Assembly (NCBI GenBank): GCA_965220825.1
Contig: OZ244839.1
Span: forward strand, 744,001-808,000
Source: G965220825 sp965220825
GTDB lineage: Bacteria > Pseudomonadota > Alphaproteobacteria > UBA828
DNA length: 64,000 bases
Direction: 5' to 3'
Shown: piece by piece, positions 53,595-62,259 of the stretch
Layout: every line of letters starts with the position of its first letter
Position numbering within the stretch: the stretch's first letter is position 1
The notes under the pieces: model-generated
Seen by the model: the letters and a program-made list of their open reading frames with translations, nothing else
Databases searched by the model: none
Told to the model about the DNA's origin: nothing
Program-made: the position numbers and the translations under genes

Positions 53595-54329
53595 TTGAAC
53601 GACAGCGCGTGCCACCGCACGGACGAAGTCTGGGAGCGGCTGGCCACGGTCACCGACCCGGAACTCGACGAATCCGTCACGGAACTCGGGTTCGTCGAGC
53701 AAGTCTCCGTGGAGGAGAACGGCGCGGTCGGCGTGCGCTTCCGCCTTCCCACCTATTGGTGCGCCGTGAACTTCGCCTATCTGATGGCGGACGACATGCG
53801 CCGCGCCGTTGAGGCGCTCCCCTGGGTCACGCGGGTCGTCCCTTATCTCGAAGATCACATGTGCGCCGAGGCGATCAACGAAGCCGCTGCAGAGGGACGC
53901 TCGTTCGGCGAGGCCTTCGGCGAATCGGAGGATGCCTCCCTCCAGGCCTTGCGTGCGACCTTCCGACGCAAGGCTTTCCAGCGCCGCCAGGAAGCGGTGC
54001 TGCGCGCGCTGCTTTCCGCGGGCCATTCAAAGGCCGCGCTCGCCGCCATGGCCATCGCGACCCTGGAGCGGACCCCGATCGCCGCGCTCGAGGGCGCCGC
54101 CCAAAAGGCGCGTTACCTGGAAATCCGTGCGGAGATCGGCGGCCCGGCAACACCCGATGCGCGCGCGTTCGTGACGACCGACGGTGCACTGCTGACGGAA
54201 GAGGGCTTCGACGCCCATCTCCAGGCGCTCCGCAGCGTCCGCACCGCCATGGAGTTCAATGGCACGCTTTGCCGCGCGCTGCTTGCCGTGCGGGAAAAGC
54301 CCGATCGCAGTAGGGCGCCGGCGGCCTGA
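53595..54329 (+). CDS. DUF59 / MIP18-type metal-sulfur assembly protein with C-terminal extension
   Basis: A 244-residue protein. Residues about 8-95 form a DUF59 (iron-sulfur assembly, MIP18/PaaD-like) domain: RLATVTDPELDESVTELGFV ... FRLPTYWCAVNFAYLMADDM, with Cys in TYWCAVNFA. The C-terminal ~140 residues are helical and unassigned. It starts at a TTG with AGGA upstream. Together with the amidohydrolase it forms a two-gene unit seen in monooxygenase operons, where it is thought to help mature the di-iron hydroxylase. It converges with metY (3 bases between stops). Confidence 0.8.
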   Translation: MNDSACHRTDEVWERLATVTDPELDESVTELGFVEQVSVEENGAVGVRFRLPTYWCAVNFAYLMADDMRRAVEALPWVTRVVPYLEDHMCAEAINEAAAEGRSFGEAFGESEDASLQALRATFRRKAFQRRQEAVLRALLSAGHSKAALAAMAIATLERTPIAALEGAAQKARYLEIRAEIGGPATPDARAFVTTDGALLTEEGFDAHLQALRSVRTAMEFNGTLCRALLAVREKPDRSRAPAA

Positions 54330-54332
54330 GTT

Positions 54333-55661
54333 TCACACCTGGGCGAGGGCCTGGTCCAGATCGCCGATGATGTCGTCGATGCTCTCGATGCCGATGGAAA
54401 GACGAACGACATCCGGGCCGGCACCGGCGGCGATCTTCTGCTCGTCACTGAGCTGCCGGTGGGTGGTTGAAGCCGGGTGTATGATCAGGCTTCGCGTATC
54501 TCCGATATTGGCCAAGTGGGAAAACATGTTGACTGAATCCACCATCGTCAGGCCCGCGTCGTAGCCGCCCTTCAGGCCGAAGGCAAAAACGGCGCCCGCG
54601 CCCTTCGGGAGATATTTTTGTGCGAGCTTGTGGTAGGGGCTCGACTCCAGTCCGGCGTAGGAAACCCAGGCGACCTTGGGATGGCCTTCAAGATAGCGGG
54701 CGACAGCCATCGCATTTGTGCAGTGCCGTTCCATGCGGAGCGGAAGCGTCTCCACGCCTTGCAGCAAATTCCAGGCGGATTGCGCGGACATGCACGGCCC
54801 GTAATCCCGAAGCGCCACCGCGCGCACTTTCATGGTGAAGCCGAAATCGCCGAACGTTTCGGCGAAGACAAGCCCGTGATAGGCCGTGTCCGGCGTGGTC
54901 ATGCTGGGGAACTTGTCGTTCTGCCACCAGTCGAAACGGCCCGATTCGACTGCCACGCCGCCCATGGTATTGCCGTGCCCGCCGATAAATTTGGTCGCCG
55001 AGTGGAGCACGATGTCGGCGCCGTGCTCGAAGGGTCGGCACAGATAGGGCGAAGCGAGCGTGTTGTCCACGACAAGCGGCACGCCGTGCCTCCGCGCGAT
55101 ATCGGCAATGGCCTCCAGATCGAGCACGATGCCGCCGGGATTGGCGAGGCTCTCGCAGAAGATGAACTTCACCTTGTCCGTCATGGCGGATTCGAAATTG
55201 TTGGGGTCCGTCGGGTCGACGAAGCGGCAGTGCCAGCCGAGCTTCTCGAAGCTGACACCGAACTGGGTGATGGAACCGCCGTAGAGGTTGCGCGACGAAA
55301 GAAACTCGTCGCCCGTCTGCATCAGCGTCGCAGCCACCAGGAACTGCACGCCGTGGCCGCTCGCGGCCGCCACGGCCCCGCGCCCATTCTCCAGCGCCGC
55401 AACGCGCTCCTCGAAGACGGCGACCGTCGGATTGGTCAGGCGGGAATAGATGTAGCCGAACCGTTGCAGGTTGAATAATTCCGCCGCGTGGTCGGCGTCA
55501 TCGAAGACGAAGGAGGAGGTCTGATAGATCGGCGTCGAGCGTGCGCCCGTTACCGGGTCGGGACGCGCGCCCGCGTGGATGGCCAGGGTCTCGAAGCCGT
55601 GCTCCGCCGCCGGCGCGGTCTTCGAGCTAGGCAGTTCGTCCGTGATCGGTGCGTCGTTCAT
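54333..55661 (-). CDS. metY: O-acetylhomoserine sulfhydrylase (MetY family)
   Basis: A 442-residue PLP enzyme of the Cys/Met metabolism family that makes homocysteine from O-acetylhomoserine and sulfide. It shows TPIYQTSSFVF, YSRLTNPTVAVFEERVA, and the PLP lysine in LHSATKFIGGHGNTMGG. The late VDSVNMFSHLANIGDTRSL motif is characteristic of MetY rather than MetB/MetC. Start MNDAPITDE at 55661 overlaps the stop of the CoA-binding gene (ATGA). Confidence 0.93.
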   Translation of the reverse strand: MNDAPITDELPSSKTAPAAEHGFETLAIHAGARPDPVTGARSTPIYQTSSFVFDDADHAAELFNLQRFGYIYSRLTNPTVAVFEERVAALENGRGAVAAASGHGVQFLVAATLMQTGDEFLSSRNLYGGSITQFGVSFEKLGWHCRFVDPTDPNNFESAMTDKVKFIFCESLANPGGIVLDLEAIADIARRHGVPLVVDNTLASPYLCRPFEHGADIVLHSATKFIGGHGNTMGGVAVESGRFDWWQNDKFPSMTTPDTAYHGLVFAETFGDFGFTMKVRAVALRDYGPCMSAQSAWNLLQGVETLPLRMERHCTNAMAVARYLEGHPKVAWVSYAGLESSPYHKLAQKYLPKGAGAVFAFGLKGGYDAGLTMVDSVNMFSHLANIGDTRSLIIHPASTTHRQLSDEQKIAAGAGPDVVRLSIGIESIDDIIGDLDQALAQV

Positions 55662-56206
55662 GACAGTGGCCTCAGGTTCTTGGCGGTGACGATGCCGGTA
55701 TTGATCCCACCCCAACCCAATTCTCCGGAAAGCCGGGCAAACTCGATCTTGGGGCAGCGGTTCATGATCACGGCGAGCCCGGCTTCTTCGGCGAGCCGGG
55801 CCGCGTGGTCGTTGCGTACCGTGAGTTGCATCCAGAGGACGGAAATATTCTTTTCTTCCTTTGCGGCGACCGTCTCCCGCGCGGTTTCCAGCGCATCCTC
55901 GGACGAGCGGAAGACATCGACCATATCCACGTCACCCGGGCAGTCGGCGATGCTGGCACAGACCGTTTCACCCAAAATCTCGTCCCCTGCGCGCGTCGGG
56001 TTGACGGGGATCACGCGATAACCCTTCTTGATCAGATATTTCATCGCGTAATAGCTGGGCCGCCGCCACTGAGCGCTGGCGCCCACCATGGCGATGGTCC
56101 GGACCCGGCTCAGAATCCCATGGAGCGTCTCGTCCGCATAGCCGTCGTGATGCGGCAAGAAGACAAGCGGGTCACCGTCCGTCGACTTGATGGCGACGTC
56201 GACCAT
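55658..56206 (-). CDS. CoA-binding (YccU-like) protein
   Basis: A 182-residue Rossmann-fold protein. The CoA-binding domain (about 30-150) contains IAMVGASAQWRRPSYYAMKYL and VIPVNPTRAGDEILG, and ends with VIMNRCPKIEF. Such proteins bind CoA or a related thiol and have no settled function. Coupling to metY through an ATGA overlap, a frequent pairing in proteobacteria, suggests a role linked to sulfur or acyl-homoserine metabolism. Confidence 0.88.
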   Translation of the reverse strand: MVDVAIKSTDGDPLVFLPHHDGYADETLHGILSRVRTIAMVGASAQWRRPSYYAMKYLIKKGYRVIPVNPTRAGDEILGETVCASIADCPGDVDMVDVFRSSEDALETARETVAAKEEKNISVLWMQLTVRNDHAARLAEEAGLAVIMNRCPKIEFARLSGELGWGGINTGIVTAKNLRPLS

Positions 56207-56338
56207 GGTTGCGATCCCGTCGGGTGGCTGCGTGTCGGAAAGCCCACCTATGCCGGGCCGCGTGGGCCGAGTCAAGCAACGCTACCGGCCCTGCCGTCGC
56301 GATAGTGCGGCGGGTCTCCACACCGGGACGGAGGCGTG

Positions 56339-57340
56339 TCAGCCGAGGGTCACCACGGCGCCGCTGGTTGCCGATTCGTGTGCGGCGCGTACGGCGCGTA
56401 CGGCCTCCATCGCCTCCTCGGGCGTAATCAGCTGTGGGCGAGTTCCCTCGAGGATGCAGCGTACGAAGTACGACCATTCGTCACGCAGAGCGCCACTCGT
56501 TGCACCGTGGAGTTCCGGCCAATAGGTCGTGTCAGGGCTCGCGAAGCCCGCCTTCGAGCACATGCCGATATTGGGAAAGGTGTCCTGAATCTGAATGAAG
56601 CCCTCGGTACCGATCACCGACATGCGCTCGTCCAGATCGAAAGGCGTGCTGTCCGGCATGCACCAGGCACCTTCGTAGATTGCGGTCGCACCGCTGTCGA
56701 AGCGATACATCAACTGGGCCATGTCGTCATACGCATAGCCCAGCGTGTTGACGGTCTGTGCGTAGGCGCTCACGATCTTGGCGCCGGTCAGCCAGAGCAT
56801 CATGTCGGTGTCGTGAGAGCCGGTGTGCAGTATGGGGCCGATCGTATCGAGTTGGCCCGTGACCCACTGCGCCGGCACGTTACGCCGGGCGTTAATCGCC
56901 ACCACCTTGCCGATCCGGCCTGCGTCGATCTCGCGCTTGGCCGCAACGTAACGCGGATTGAAACGGCATATGTGCCCCACCATCAGAATGGGTTCGGCAT
57001 CGCGCGCCGCATCGCATATGCGCTGGCAATCCTCCATGGTCGATGCCATCGGCTTCTCGACGAGGACATGCTTGCCTGCGGCGAGCCCGGCCAGAACCGG
57101 CTCCGCGTGGTGGTCCCAAGGTGTCACGACGGCGAGCACGTCGATCCCGGGATCCTCGACGAGCTCTCGATAATCCGTGCAGGTACGGGCAACGCCATGC
57201 TCGCGCGCCATTTGCGCGAGACGTTCCTCCGCCCTGTCGCAAAGCGCGGAGAGCTCGAGCTGCGGGTGATCGGCTATGGCGCGGCAATGCACCGTCCCGA
57301 ACCAGCCGACTCCGACGACTCCCACTCGTAGCTGTTCCAT
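56339..57340 (-). CDS. Gfo/Idh/MocA-family oxidoreductase
   Basis: A 333-residue NAD(P)-dependent dehydrogenase. The N-terminal Rossmann domain has VGVVGVGWFGTVH (about 6-18), the EKPMA motif (about 95-99) and VGHICRFNPRY. The C-terminal alpha/beta domain carries GSHDTDMMLWL with the likely catalytic His. Substrates in the family are sugars, inositols and related polyols; this one is unassigned. The start at 57340 is set by homology to the family N-terminus; sequence before it is unrelated. A minus-strand TATACT (57489-57484) could be its -10. Confidence 0.88.
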   Translation of the reverse strand: MEQLRVGVVGVGWFGTVHCRAIADHPQLELSALCDRAEERLAQMAREHGVARTCTDYRELVEDPGIDVLAVVTPWDHHAEPVLAGLAAGKHVLVEKPMASTMEDCQRICDAARDAEPILMVGHICRFNPRYVAAKREIDAGRIGKVVAINARRNVPAQWVTGQLDTIGPILHTGSHDTDMMLWLTGAKIVSAYAQTVNTLGYAYDDMAQLMYRFDSGATAIYEGAWCMPDSTPFDLDERMSVIGTEGFIQIQDTFPNIGMCSKAGFASPDTTYWPELHGATSGALRDEWSYFVRCILEGTRPQLITPEEAMEAVRAVRAAHESATSGAVVTLG

Positions 57341-57736
57341 CGATCCGGCTCCGTCCCCTAATCCATCCGGTACGTCGACTGCCTCGAACTGTTTGCTCTC
57401 TGCGGAGCCTTCCCCCGCAATGGGATATGCCGTGCCGTTGCGCGCGGTGAACGGCCTCAACCGGCGCCAACGGGCACGACCGAGTATAACCTGCGCGCCC
57501 GGCTTGCCCGAAAGATCGAGGCACGGTCCGCACGCCCGTTACGGAATGGCGCCGCGGCGAAAACCCGCTCGACAGACGAAGCGCCACCGTGTAAATACCG
57601 GAAACGCCGCAGCGTTTCACTCGATGGGCTGTGGCTTCCAGACCTTGAGGGCGAGGTCGCGGTTCGTCCGCAGACGGCGCTCGGGGTGGATCGTACGCAT
57701 CGCACCATATGACGGATGTTCGCTGCCGTGACTGCC
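57341..57736. other. 396-base divergent region before the ribosomal protein operon
   Basis: Contains the candidate rplM promoter (57569-57597), a possible minus-strand -10 TATACT at 57484-57489 for the Gfo/Idh gene, and a leader of about 130 bases before rplM. I see no gene here. Confidence 0.55.
57569..57597 (+). promoter_or_regulatory. Candidate rplM-rpsI promoter
   Basis: TCGACA (57569-57574), a 17-base spacer, TAAATA (57592-57597). The predicted ~130-base leader leaves room for ribosomal-protein autoregulation, though I recognise no L13 leader motif. Confidence 0.4.
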
Positions 57737-58210
57737 ATGAAGACCTATTCGGCGACGCCTGCCGACATCGAGAAGAAATGGATACTTGTCGACGCCGAGG
57801 ATGTGGTGCTCGGCAGGCTCGCGGTGGTCGTGGCAAACCGACTCCGCGGCAAGCACAAACCCTCCTACACACCGCATATGGACTGCGGGGATAACGTGGT
57901 CGTGGTCAATGCCGGCAAGGTGCGGCTTACCGGCCGCAAGCGGGAGGACAAGCTCTACCACCGCCACACCGGTTATCCCGGCGGCCTCAAGACCGACACC
58001 GCCGCCCAAATCCTTGAGGGCAAGACACCGGAGACGGTGGTCATCAAGGCCGTGCAGCGCATGATCCCCAAGGGACCGTTGGGCCGCCGGCAGATGAAAA
58101 ACCTCAAGGTCTATGCCGGTGCCGACCACCGGCAAGAGGCGCAGCAGCCGGAACCGCTGGACGTGGGCGCCATGAACCCGAAGAACCGGAGGAGCTCGGC
58201 GCGTGGCTGA
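57737..58210 (+). CDS. rplM: 50S ribosomal protein L13
   Basis: A 157-residue large-subunit protein. It begins MKTYSATPADIEKKW, with the family core WILVDAEDVVLGRLA, YTPHMDCGDNVVVVNAGKV and RMIPKGPLGRRQMKNLKVY. The ATG at 57737 is preferred over one seven codons earlier because it matches other L13 N-termini. Its stop overlaps the rpsI GTG by eight bases, the usual rplM-rpsI coupling. Confidence 0.97.
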   Translation: MKTYSATPADIEKKWILVDAEDVVLGRLAVVVANRLRGKHKPSYTPHMDCGDNVVVVNAGKVRLTGRKREDKLYHRHTGYPGGLKTDTAAQILEGKTPETVVIKAVQRMIPKGPLGRRQMKNLKVYAGADHRQEAQQPEPLDVGAMNPKNRRSSARG

Positions 58211-58688
58211 CGAAGGAACGAAAACCCTCACAAGCCTTGCCGAACTCGGCGAGGTCGCCCAGCCCGACATAGAGGCCGAGCCGGAACCGCAGGTCGATTC
58301 CATCGGGCGCACCTACGCAACGGGCAAGCGCAAGGACGCGGTGGCACGGGTATGGATCCGGCCCGGCAGAGGGACGATCACGGTCAACAAGCGCAGCATG
58401 GAGACCTATTTCGCCCGGCCCGCGCTCCGTATGATCATCAATCAACCCGCCGAAGCCGTCGGGCGGACGGAGCAGTACGACGTGATCTGCACCGTCAAGG
58501 GGGGCGGGCTCTCGGGCCAGGCCGGCGCGCTCCGGCATGGAATCAGCCGCGCCCTCGCGGCGCGCGAGCCGGCGCTCCGCAAGACCCTCAAGTCGGGCGG
58601 CTTCCTTACCCGCGACAGCCGCGTCGTCGAACGCAAGAAATACGGCAAGCGCAAGGCGCGCCGGAGCTTCCAGTTCTCGAAACGCTGA
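58203..58688 (+). CDS. rpsI: 30S ribosomal protein S9
   Basis: A 161-residue small-subunit protein. An acidic N-terminal extension of about 33 residues precedes the core (GRTYATGKRKDAVARVWI), as in other alphaproteobacteria. The C-terminus ends KARRSFQFSKR, whose last Lys-Arg reaches the P-site tRNA. It starts at a GTG overlapping the rplM stop. Confidence 0.97.
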   Translation: MADEGTKTLTSLAELGEVAQPDIEAEPEPQVDSIGRTYATGKRKDAVARVWIRPGRGTITVNKRSMETYFARPALRMIINQPAEAVGRTEQYDVICTVKGGGLSGQAGALRHGISRALAAREPALRKTLKSGGFLTRDSRVVERKKYGKRKARRSFQFSKR

Positions 58689-58708
58689 CCGCGGGCGTCA
58701 TCCCGCGG
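58689..58708 (+). terminator. Short GC hairpin immediately after rpsI
   Basis: CCGCGGG (58689-58695) pairs perfectly with CCCGCGG (58702-58708) around a six-base loop. No T-run follows. It may be an RNA 3' end stabiliser or a weak terminator between rpsI and argC. Confidence 0.35.
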
Positions 58709-58764
58709 GCGAAGAGGCGGCGCTTGGGGCAGCCGATGCCCCCGCAACCGGTGAAGGGCGTATC

Positions 58765-59823
58765 GTGAGCCTCTGTCCATCCAACGACAGCAACCGTTTG
58801 CGTGTCGGTGTGCTTGGCGCAAGCGGCTATACCGGCGGTGAGTTGCTGCGCCTGCTCGCGCGCCACGACGGGATGTCGGTCGGCCTGCTTACCGCCGAAC
58901 GCCGTGCGGGCCAGCCGCTGGGCGCGGTGTTTCCCGGTCTGGACGGGTTGGGTGCGCCCGACCTCGTGAGCCTCTCGGATGCCACCTGGGACGACCTCGA
59001 TGCTGTTTTCTGCTGCCTGCCGCACGGTACGACGCAGGAGGTCGTGGCCGCCCTGCCCGACCGCCTCAGGATCGTGGACCTTTCAGCCGATTTCCGCCTC
59101 GCAAATACGGAGACGTACGAAACCTGGTACGGCGGTCCGCACCAGGCGCCGGGCTTGCAGAGGGAAGCCGTCTACGGCCTGACGGAGCTCGCGCGGACGC
59201 AACTGCGCGAGGCCCGCATCGTGGCGAACCCCGGCTGCTATCCGACCGCCGCGCTTCTCCCGCTGGTTCCGCTGCTGGAGGAGGGTCTGGTCGAGCCCGA
59301 GGATATCGTGATCGATGCCAAATCGGGCGTCTCCGGTGCCGGGCGGGAGGCGAAGGAAGCCACCCTCTTCGCCGAGGTGGGCGAGGGCGTGAACGCTTAC
59401 GGTATCGCCAAGCACCGCCATGCGCCGGAAATCGAACAAGAGCTTTCGGGCGCCGCGGGGCGCGCCGTGCGAATCACCTTTACGCCCCATCTGATCCCGA
59501 TGAACCGCGGCATTCTCGCGACCGTTTACGTGCGTGCCCGCAAGGACGCGCACGCCATGCGCAAGACCCTGGAAGCGCGGTACGGGCCTGAGCCGTTCGT
59601 GCGGATTCTGCCCGAGGGCGGCGCGCCGGCGACCCGCCATGTGCGGGGCTCCAACCGCTGCCTGATCGGCGTGTTCGACGACCGGGTCGAAGGACGCGCG
59701 ATCCTGGTCTCGGCCATCGACAACCTGTTGAAGGGCGCGTCCGGCCAAGCGGTCCAGAACATGAATCTCATGCATGGCCTGCCGGAGACGGCGGGCCTCG
59801 ATCTGGCCCCGCTCTTCCCCTGA
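58765..59823 (+). CDS. argC: N-acetyl-gamma-glutamyl-phosphate reductase
   Basis: A 352-residue NADPH enzyme of arginine synthesis. It has GVLGASGYTGGELLRLL for nucleotide binding, the catalytic Cys158 in VANPGCYPTAALLPL and the catalytic His region KHRHAPEIEQEL. The start is a GTG at 58765 with AAGGG upstream. It follows rpsI by 76 bases, the common alphaproteobacterial rplM-rpsI-argC order, and precedes a carbonic anhydrase homologue. Confidence 0.96.
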   Translation: MSLCPSNDSNRLRVGVLGASGYTGGELLRLLARHDGMSVGLLTAERRAGQPLGAVFPGLDGLGAPDLVSLSDATWDDLDAVFCCLPHGTTQEVVAALPDRLRIVDLSADFRLANTETYETWYGGPHQAPGLQREAVYGLTELARTQLREARIVANPGCYPTAALLPLVPLLEEGLVEPEDIVIDAKSGVSGAGREAKEATLFAEVGEGVNAYGIAKHRHAPEIEQELSGAAGRAVRITFTPHLIPMNRGILATVYVRARKDAHAMRKTLEARYGPEPFVRILPEGGAPATRHVRGSNRCLIGVFDDRVEGRAILVSAIDNLLKGASGQAVQNMNLMHGLPETAGLDLAPLFP

Positions 59824-59847
59824 ACGGTTCACGCGGCCGGGGAGCGC

Positions 59848-60441
59848 ATGTCCGCCGGGATTCTTCTTCCGCACCGCCATCGCTGGCCCCAGGTGGCGCC
59901 CAACGCCTTCCTTGCCTCCGGCAGCACCCTGATTGGCGATGTGACCCTCGGGCCCAAGGCCAGCGTCTGGTTCAACTGTACGGCGCGCGGCGACGTCAAC
60001 CCCATCCGAATCGGCGCGCGCAGCAACGTCCAGGATGGAACGATCATCCATACGGCAACCGATGAAGGCCCGACGGTAATCGGCGAGGACGTGGTGGTGG
60101 GCCACTCATGCCTGCTGCACGCCTGCCTGTTGCAGGACGGCTGCATGATCGGCATGGGCGCCACGGTCATGGACTATGCCGTGGTGGAAACGGGTGCCTG
60201 GGTCGGTGCGGGCGCGCTGGTGACGCCGGGCAAGCGGGTTCCGAGCGGCGAGCTCTGGATGGGGCAGCCCGCACGCTTCGTCCGCCCGGTAAGCAATGCC
60301 GAAGCCGAGACCATCGTGCTCATCGCCCAGCGCTACGCGGCGCGCACCGGCGAGTATCGTGCGCGGGTCGGGCCGCCTGTCCGCCGCGACGCCGTCAGGG
60401 CATCCGCACGTAGGAACCGGGCGCGTCCTCGATCGGCTTGA
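59848..60441 (+). CDS. Gamma-class carbonic anhydrase family protein
   Basis: A 197-residue left-handed beta-helix trimer protein. Candidate zinc ligands are the His of TIIHTATD and the two His of VVGHSCLLHAC. Family members include active carbonic anhydrases, the complex I-associated form and ferripyochelin-binding-like proteins. The catalytic acid loop of the Cam type is not evident, so activity is uncertain. The last 47 bases overlap phaC on the opposite strand and encode an Arg/Ala-rich tail outside the fold. Confidence 0.87.
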   Translation: MSAGILLPHRHRWPQVAPNAFLASGSTLIGDVTLGPKASVWFNCTARGDVNPIRIGARSNVQDGTIIHTATDEGPTVIGEDVVVGHSCLLHACLLQDGCMIGMGATVMDYAVVETGAWVGAGALVTPGKRVPSGELWMGQPARFVRPVSNAEAETIVLIAQRYAARTGEYRARVGPPVRRDAVRASARRNRARPRSA

Positions 60442-62185
60442 GCCCGCCCTCCCCCGGGACACGCGCCGGTATCTTCTTCCCGCCGCGACGACTCTGCCAG
60501 CGGTGCCAGTCGGACCACCAGGAGCCTTCCCGGCGCTCGGCGCCGGCACGCCAAGCGTCCGGCTCCTGCCCTTCGGTGATGGGGCCCGTCCAATAGCCGT
60601 ATTTCCGCGCCGCCGGTGGATTGATGATGCCAGCGATATGGCCGGAAGCGCCGAGCACGAAACGCTTCGGTCCGCCATAGAGCGCGGTGGCGGCGTAGCA
60701 GGACATCCAGGGGGCGATATGGTCTTCTTCGGTGGCCACGATGTAGCAGGGCGTCCGGATACGGCGGAGGTCGATAGGCACGCCGTCCAGAGTCAGACCG
60801 CCCGGCGCCGACAACAGGTTCTCGCGATACATCCGATGCAGGTAGAAGCTGTGCATCTCCGCCGGCATGCGGGTGGAGTCCGAATTCCAGAACAGAAGGT
60901 CGAAGGGAGGCGGATCCTTGCCCAGAAGATAGTTGTTGATCACGAAGGACCATATCAGGTCGTTGGCCCTGAGCATGCTGAAGGTGCTCGCCATGTCCCG
61001 GCCGTCGAGATAGCCCTTTTCGCGCATGGCGGCGTCCAGCCCTTCGAGCTGCACATCGTCGATGAAGACGCCGAGTTCCCCGGGCTCTTGGAAATCGACC
61101 AGGGACGCGAAGAAGGTCGCGCTCTTTACGCGATCGTCGCCCGCGCCTGCGAGTCGCGCGAGCGTCGCCGCGGTGAGCGTGCCACCGAGGCAATAGCCGA
61201 CAAGGGCCGCCTCGCGTTCTCCCGTCGCCTCTTCCGCCGCATGGAGTGCCGCCAGAGGGCCCTCGCGCATATAGTCTTCGAACGACTTGTGGGAAAGGCG
61301 TTCGTCGGGATTGATCCATGAGATCATGAATACCGTGTAGCCCCGCGCGACCGCCCACTTCACGAACGAGTTCTTGGGCCGCAGGTCGAGCACATAGTAC
61401 TTGTTGATCCACGGCGGCACGACGATCAGGGGCCGGCGGAACACGGTCTCCGTGGTCGGCGCGTACTGGATGAGTTGCATGAGGTCGTTCTGAAAGACCA
61501 CTTTTCCGGGCGTCGTCGCCAGCGTCTCCCCCAGAACGAAATGCGTCTCGTCCGACATCCGGGGGGCGAAACGGCCTTTCTCCTTCTCCAGGTCCTCCAA
61601 AAAATTCTGAAGCCCGCTCACGATGTTACGACCCTGTGTTTCAACTGTTTCCTTAAGCGCCGTCGGGTTGGTTGCCAGGAAGTTCGTGGGGGCTGTCGCA
61701 TCGACGAACTGCCGCGTGTAGAACCGAAGCTTCGCGGCGTCCTTCTCGTCGAGGTCGCGAACGTTTTCCGCAATGGACTGGAGATACTCGGCCGCCAGCA
61801 GATAGGACTGTTTGAGATGGTCGAAAAACCAATTTTCCGACCATTCCGGGTCCTTGAAGCGGCGGTCGTCGGGTGCCGGTGCGGCGACCGGCTCGCCGGG
61901 CGTTTCGTCCCCGGCCATGCGCCGGGCGCTCCGCTGCCAGAGGGCGAGATAGCGGCCCCAGAGCCGCATTTGCGCGTCCGCCGCCGCTGACGGGTCGCTT
62001 GCCAGCGAGCGCGAGGCGGCCAGCAGGGCGCCGCCGACATTCAGCGGATCCAGCTTCAGTGCGCCGGCGTCCGCGCGGCCGGCGAGGATGTCCGACGCGA
62101 TGCGCTGGCTGTGCAGCGCGATAGCCGCAAGACGGTCGATCGCGTCCGTCTCGTCCGTGGTCTTCCCGGATTGCCCATGGGCCAT
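60395..62185 (-). CDS. phaC: Class I poly(3-hydroxyalkanoate) synthase
   Basis: A 596-residue synthase polymerising 3-hydroxyacyl-CoA into storage granules. The catalytic Cys332 sits in the lipase-like box GYCLGGT; the catalytic His is in ASGHIAGIINPP and the Asp in the ATEEDHIAPW region. The N-terminal ~200 residues (phasin-contact domain) include the WFFDHLKQSYLLAAEYLQ signature. Length fits class I (single-subunit). GAGAGG lies ten bases before the ATG. No phaA, phaB or phaR is adjacent. It shares a divergent region with the small lipoprotein gene. Confidence 0.95.
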   Translation of the reverse strand: MAHGQSGKTTDETDAIDRLAAIALHSQRIASDILAGRADAGALKLDPLNVGGALLAASRSLASDPSAAADAQMRLWGRYLALWQRSARRMAGDETPGEPVAAPAPDDRRFKDPEWSENWFFDHLKQSYLLAAEYLQSIAENVRDLDEKDAAKLRFYTRQFVDATAPTNFLATNPTALKETVETQGRNIVSGLQNFLEDLEKEKGRFAPRMSDETHFVLGETLATTPGKVVFQNDLMQLIQYAPTTETVFRRPLIVVPPWINKYYVLDLRPKNSFVKWAVARGYTVFMISWINPDERLSHKSFEDYMREGPLAALHAAEEATGEREAALVGYCLGGTLTAATLARLAGAGDDRVKSATFFASLVDFQEPGELGVFIDDVQLEGLDAAMREKGYLDGRDMASTFSMLRANDLIWSFVINNYLLGKDPPPFDLLFWNSDSTRMPAEMHSFYLHRMYRENLLSAPGGLTLDGVPIDLRRIRTPCYIVATEEDHIAPWMSCYAATALYGGPKRFVLGASGHIAGIINPPAARKYGYWTGPITEGQEPDAWRAGAERREGSWWSDWHRWQSRRGGKKIPARVPGEGGLKPIEDAPGSYVRMP

Positions 62186-62259
62186 GGAACGCGAGCCTCT
62201 CCCAAGCGAAACGGCCGCCGAGCGGAGGGCCGCGAGAGAAATCTTTCAGGGTTGCGTGT

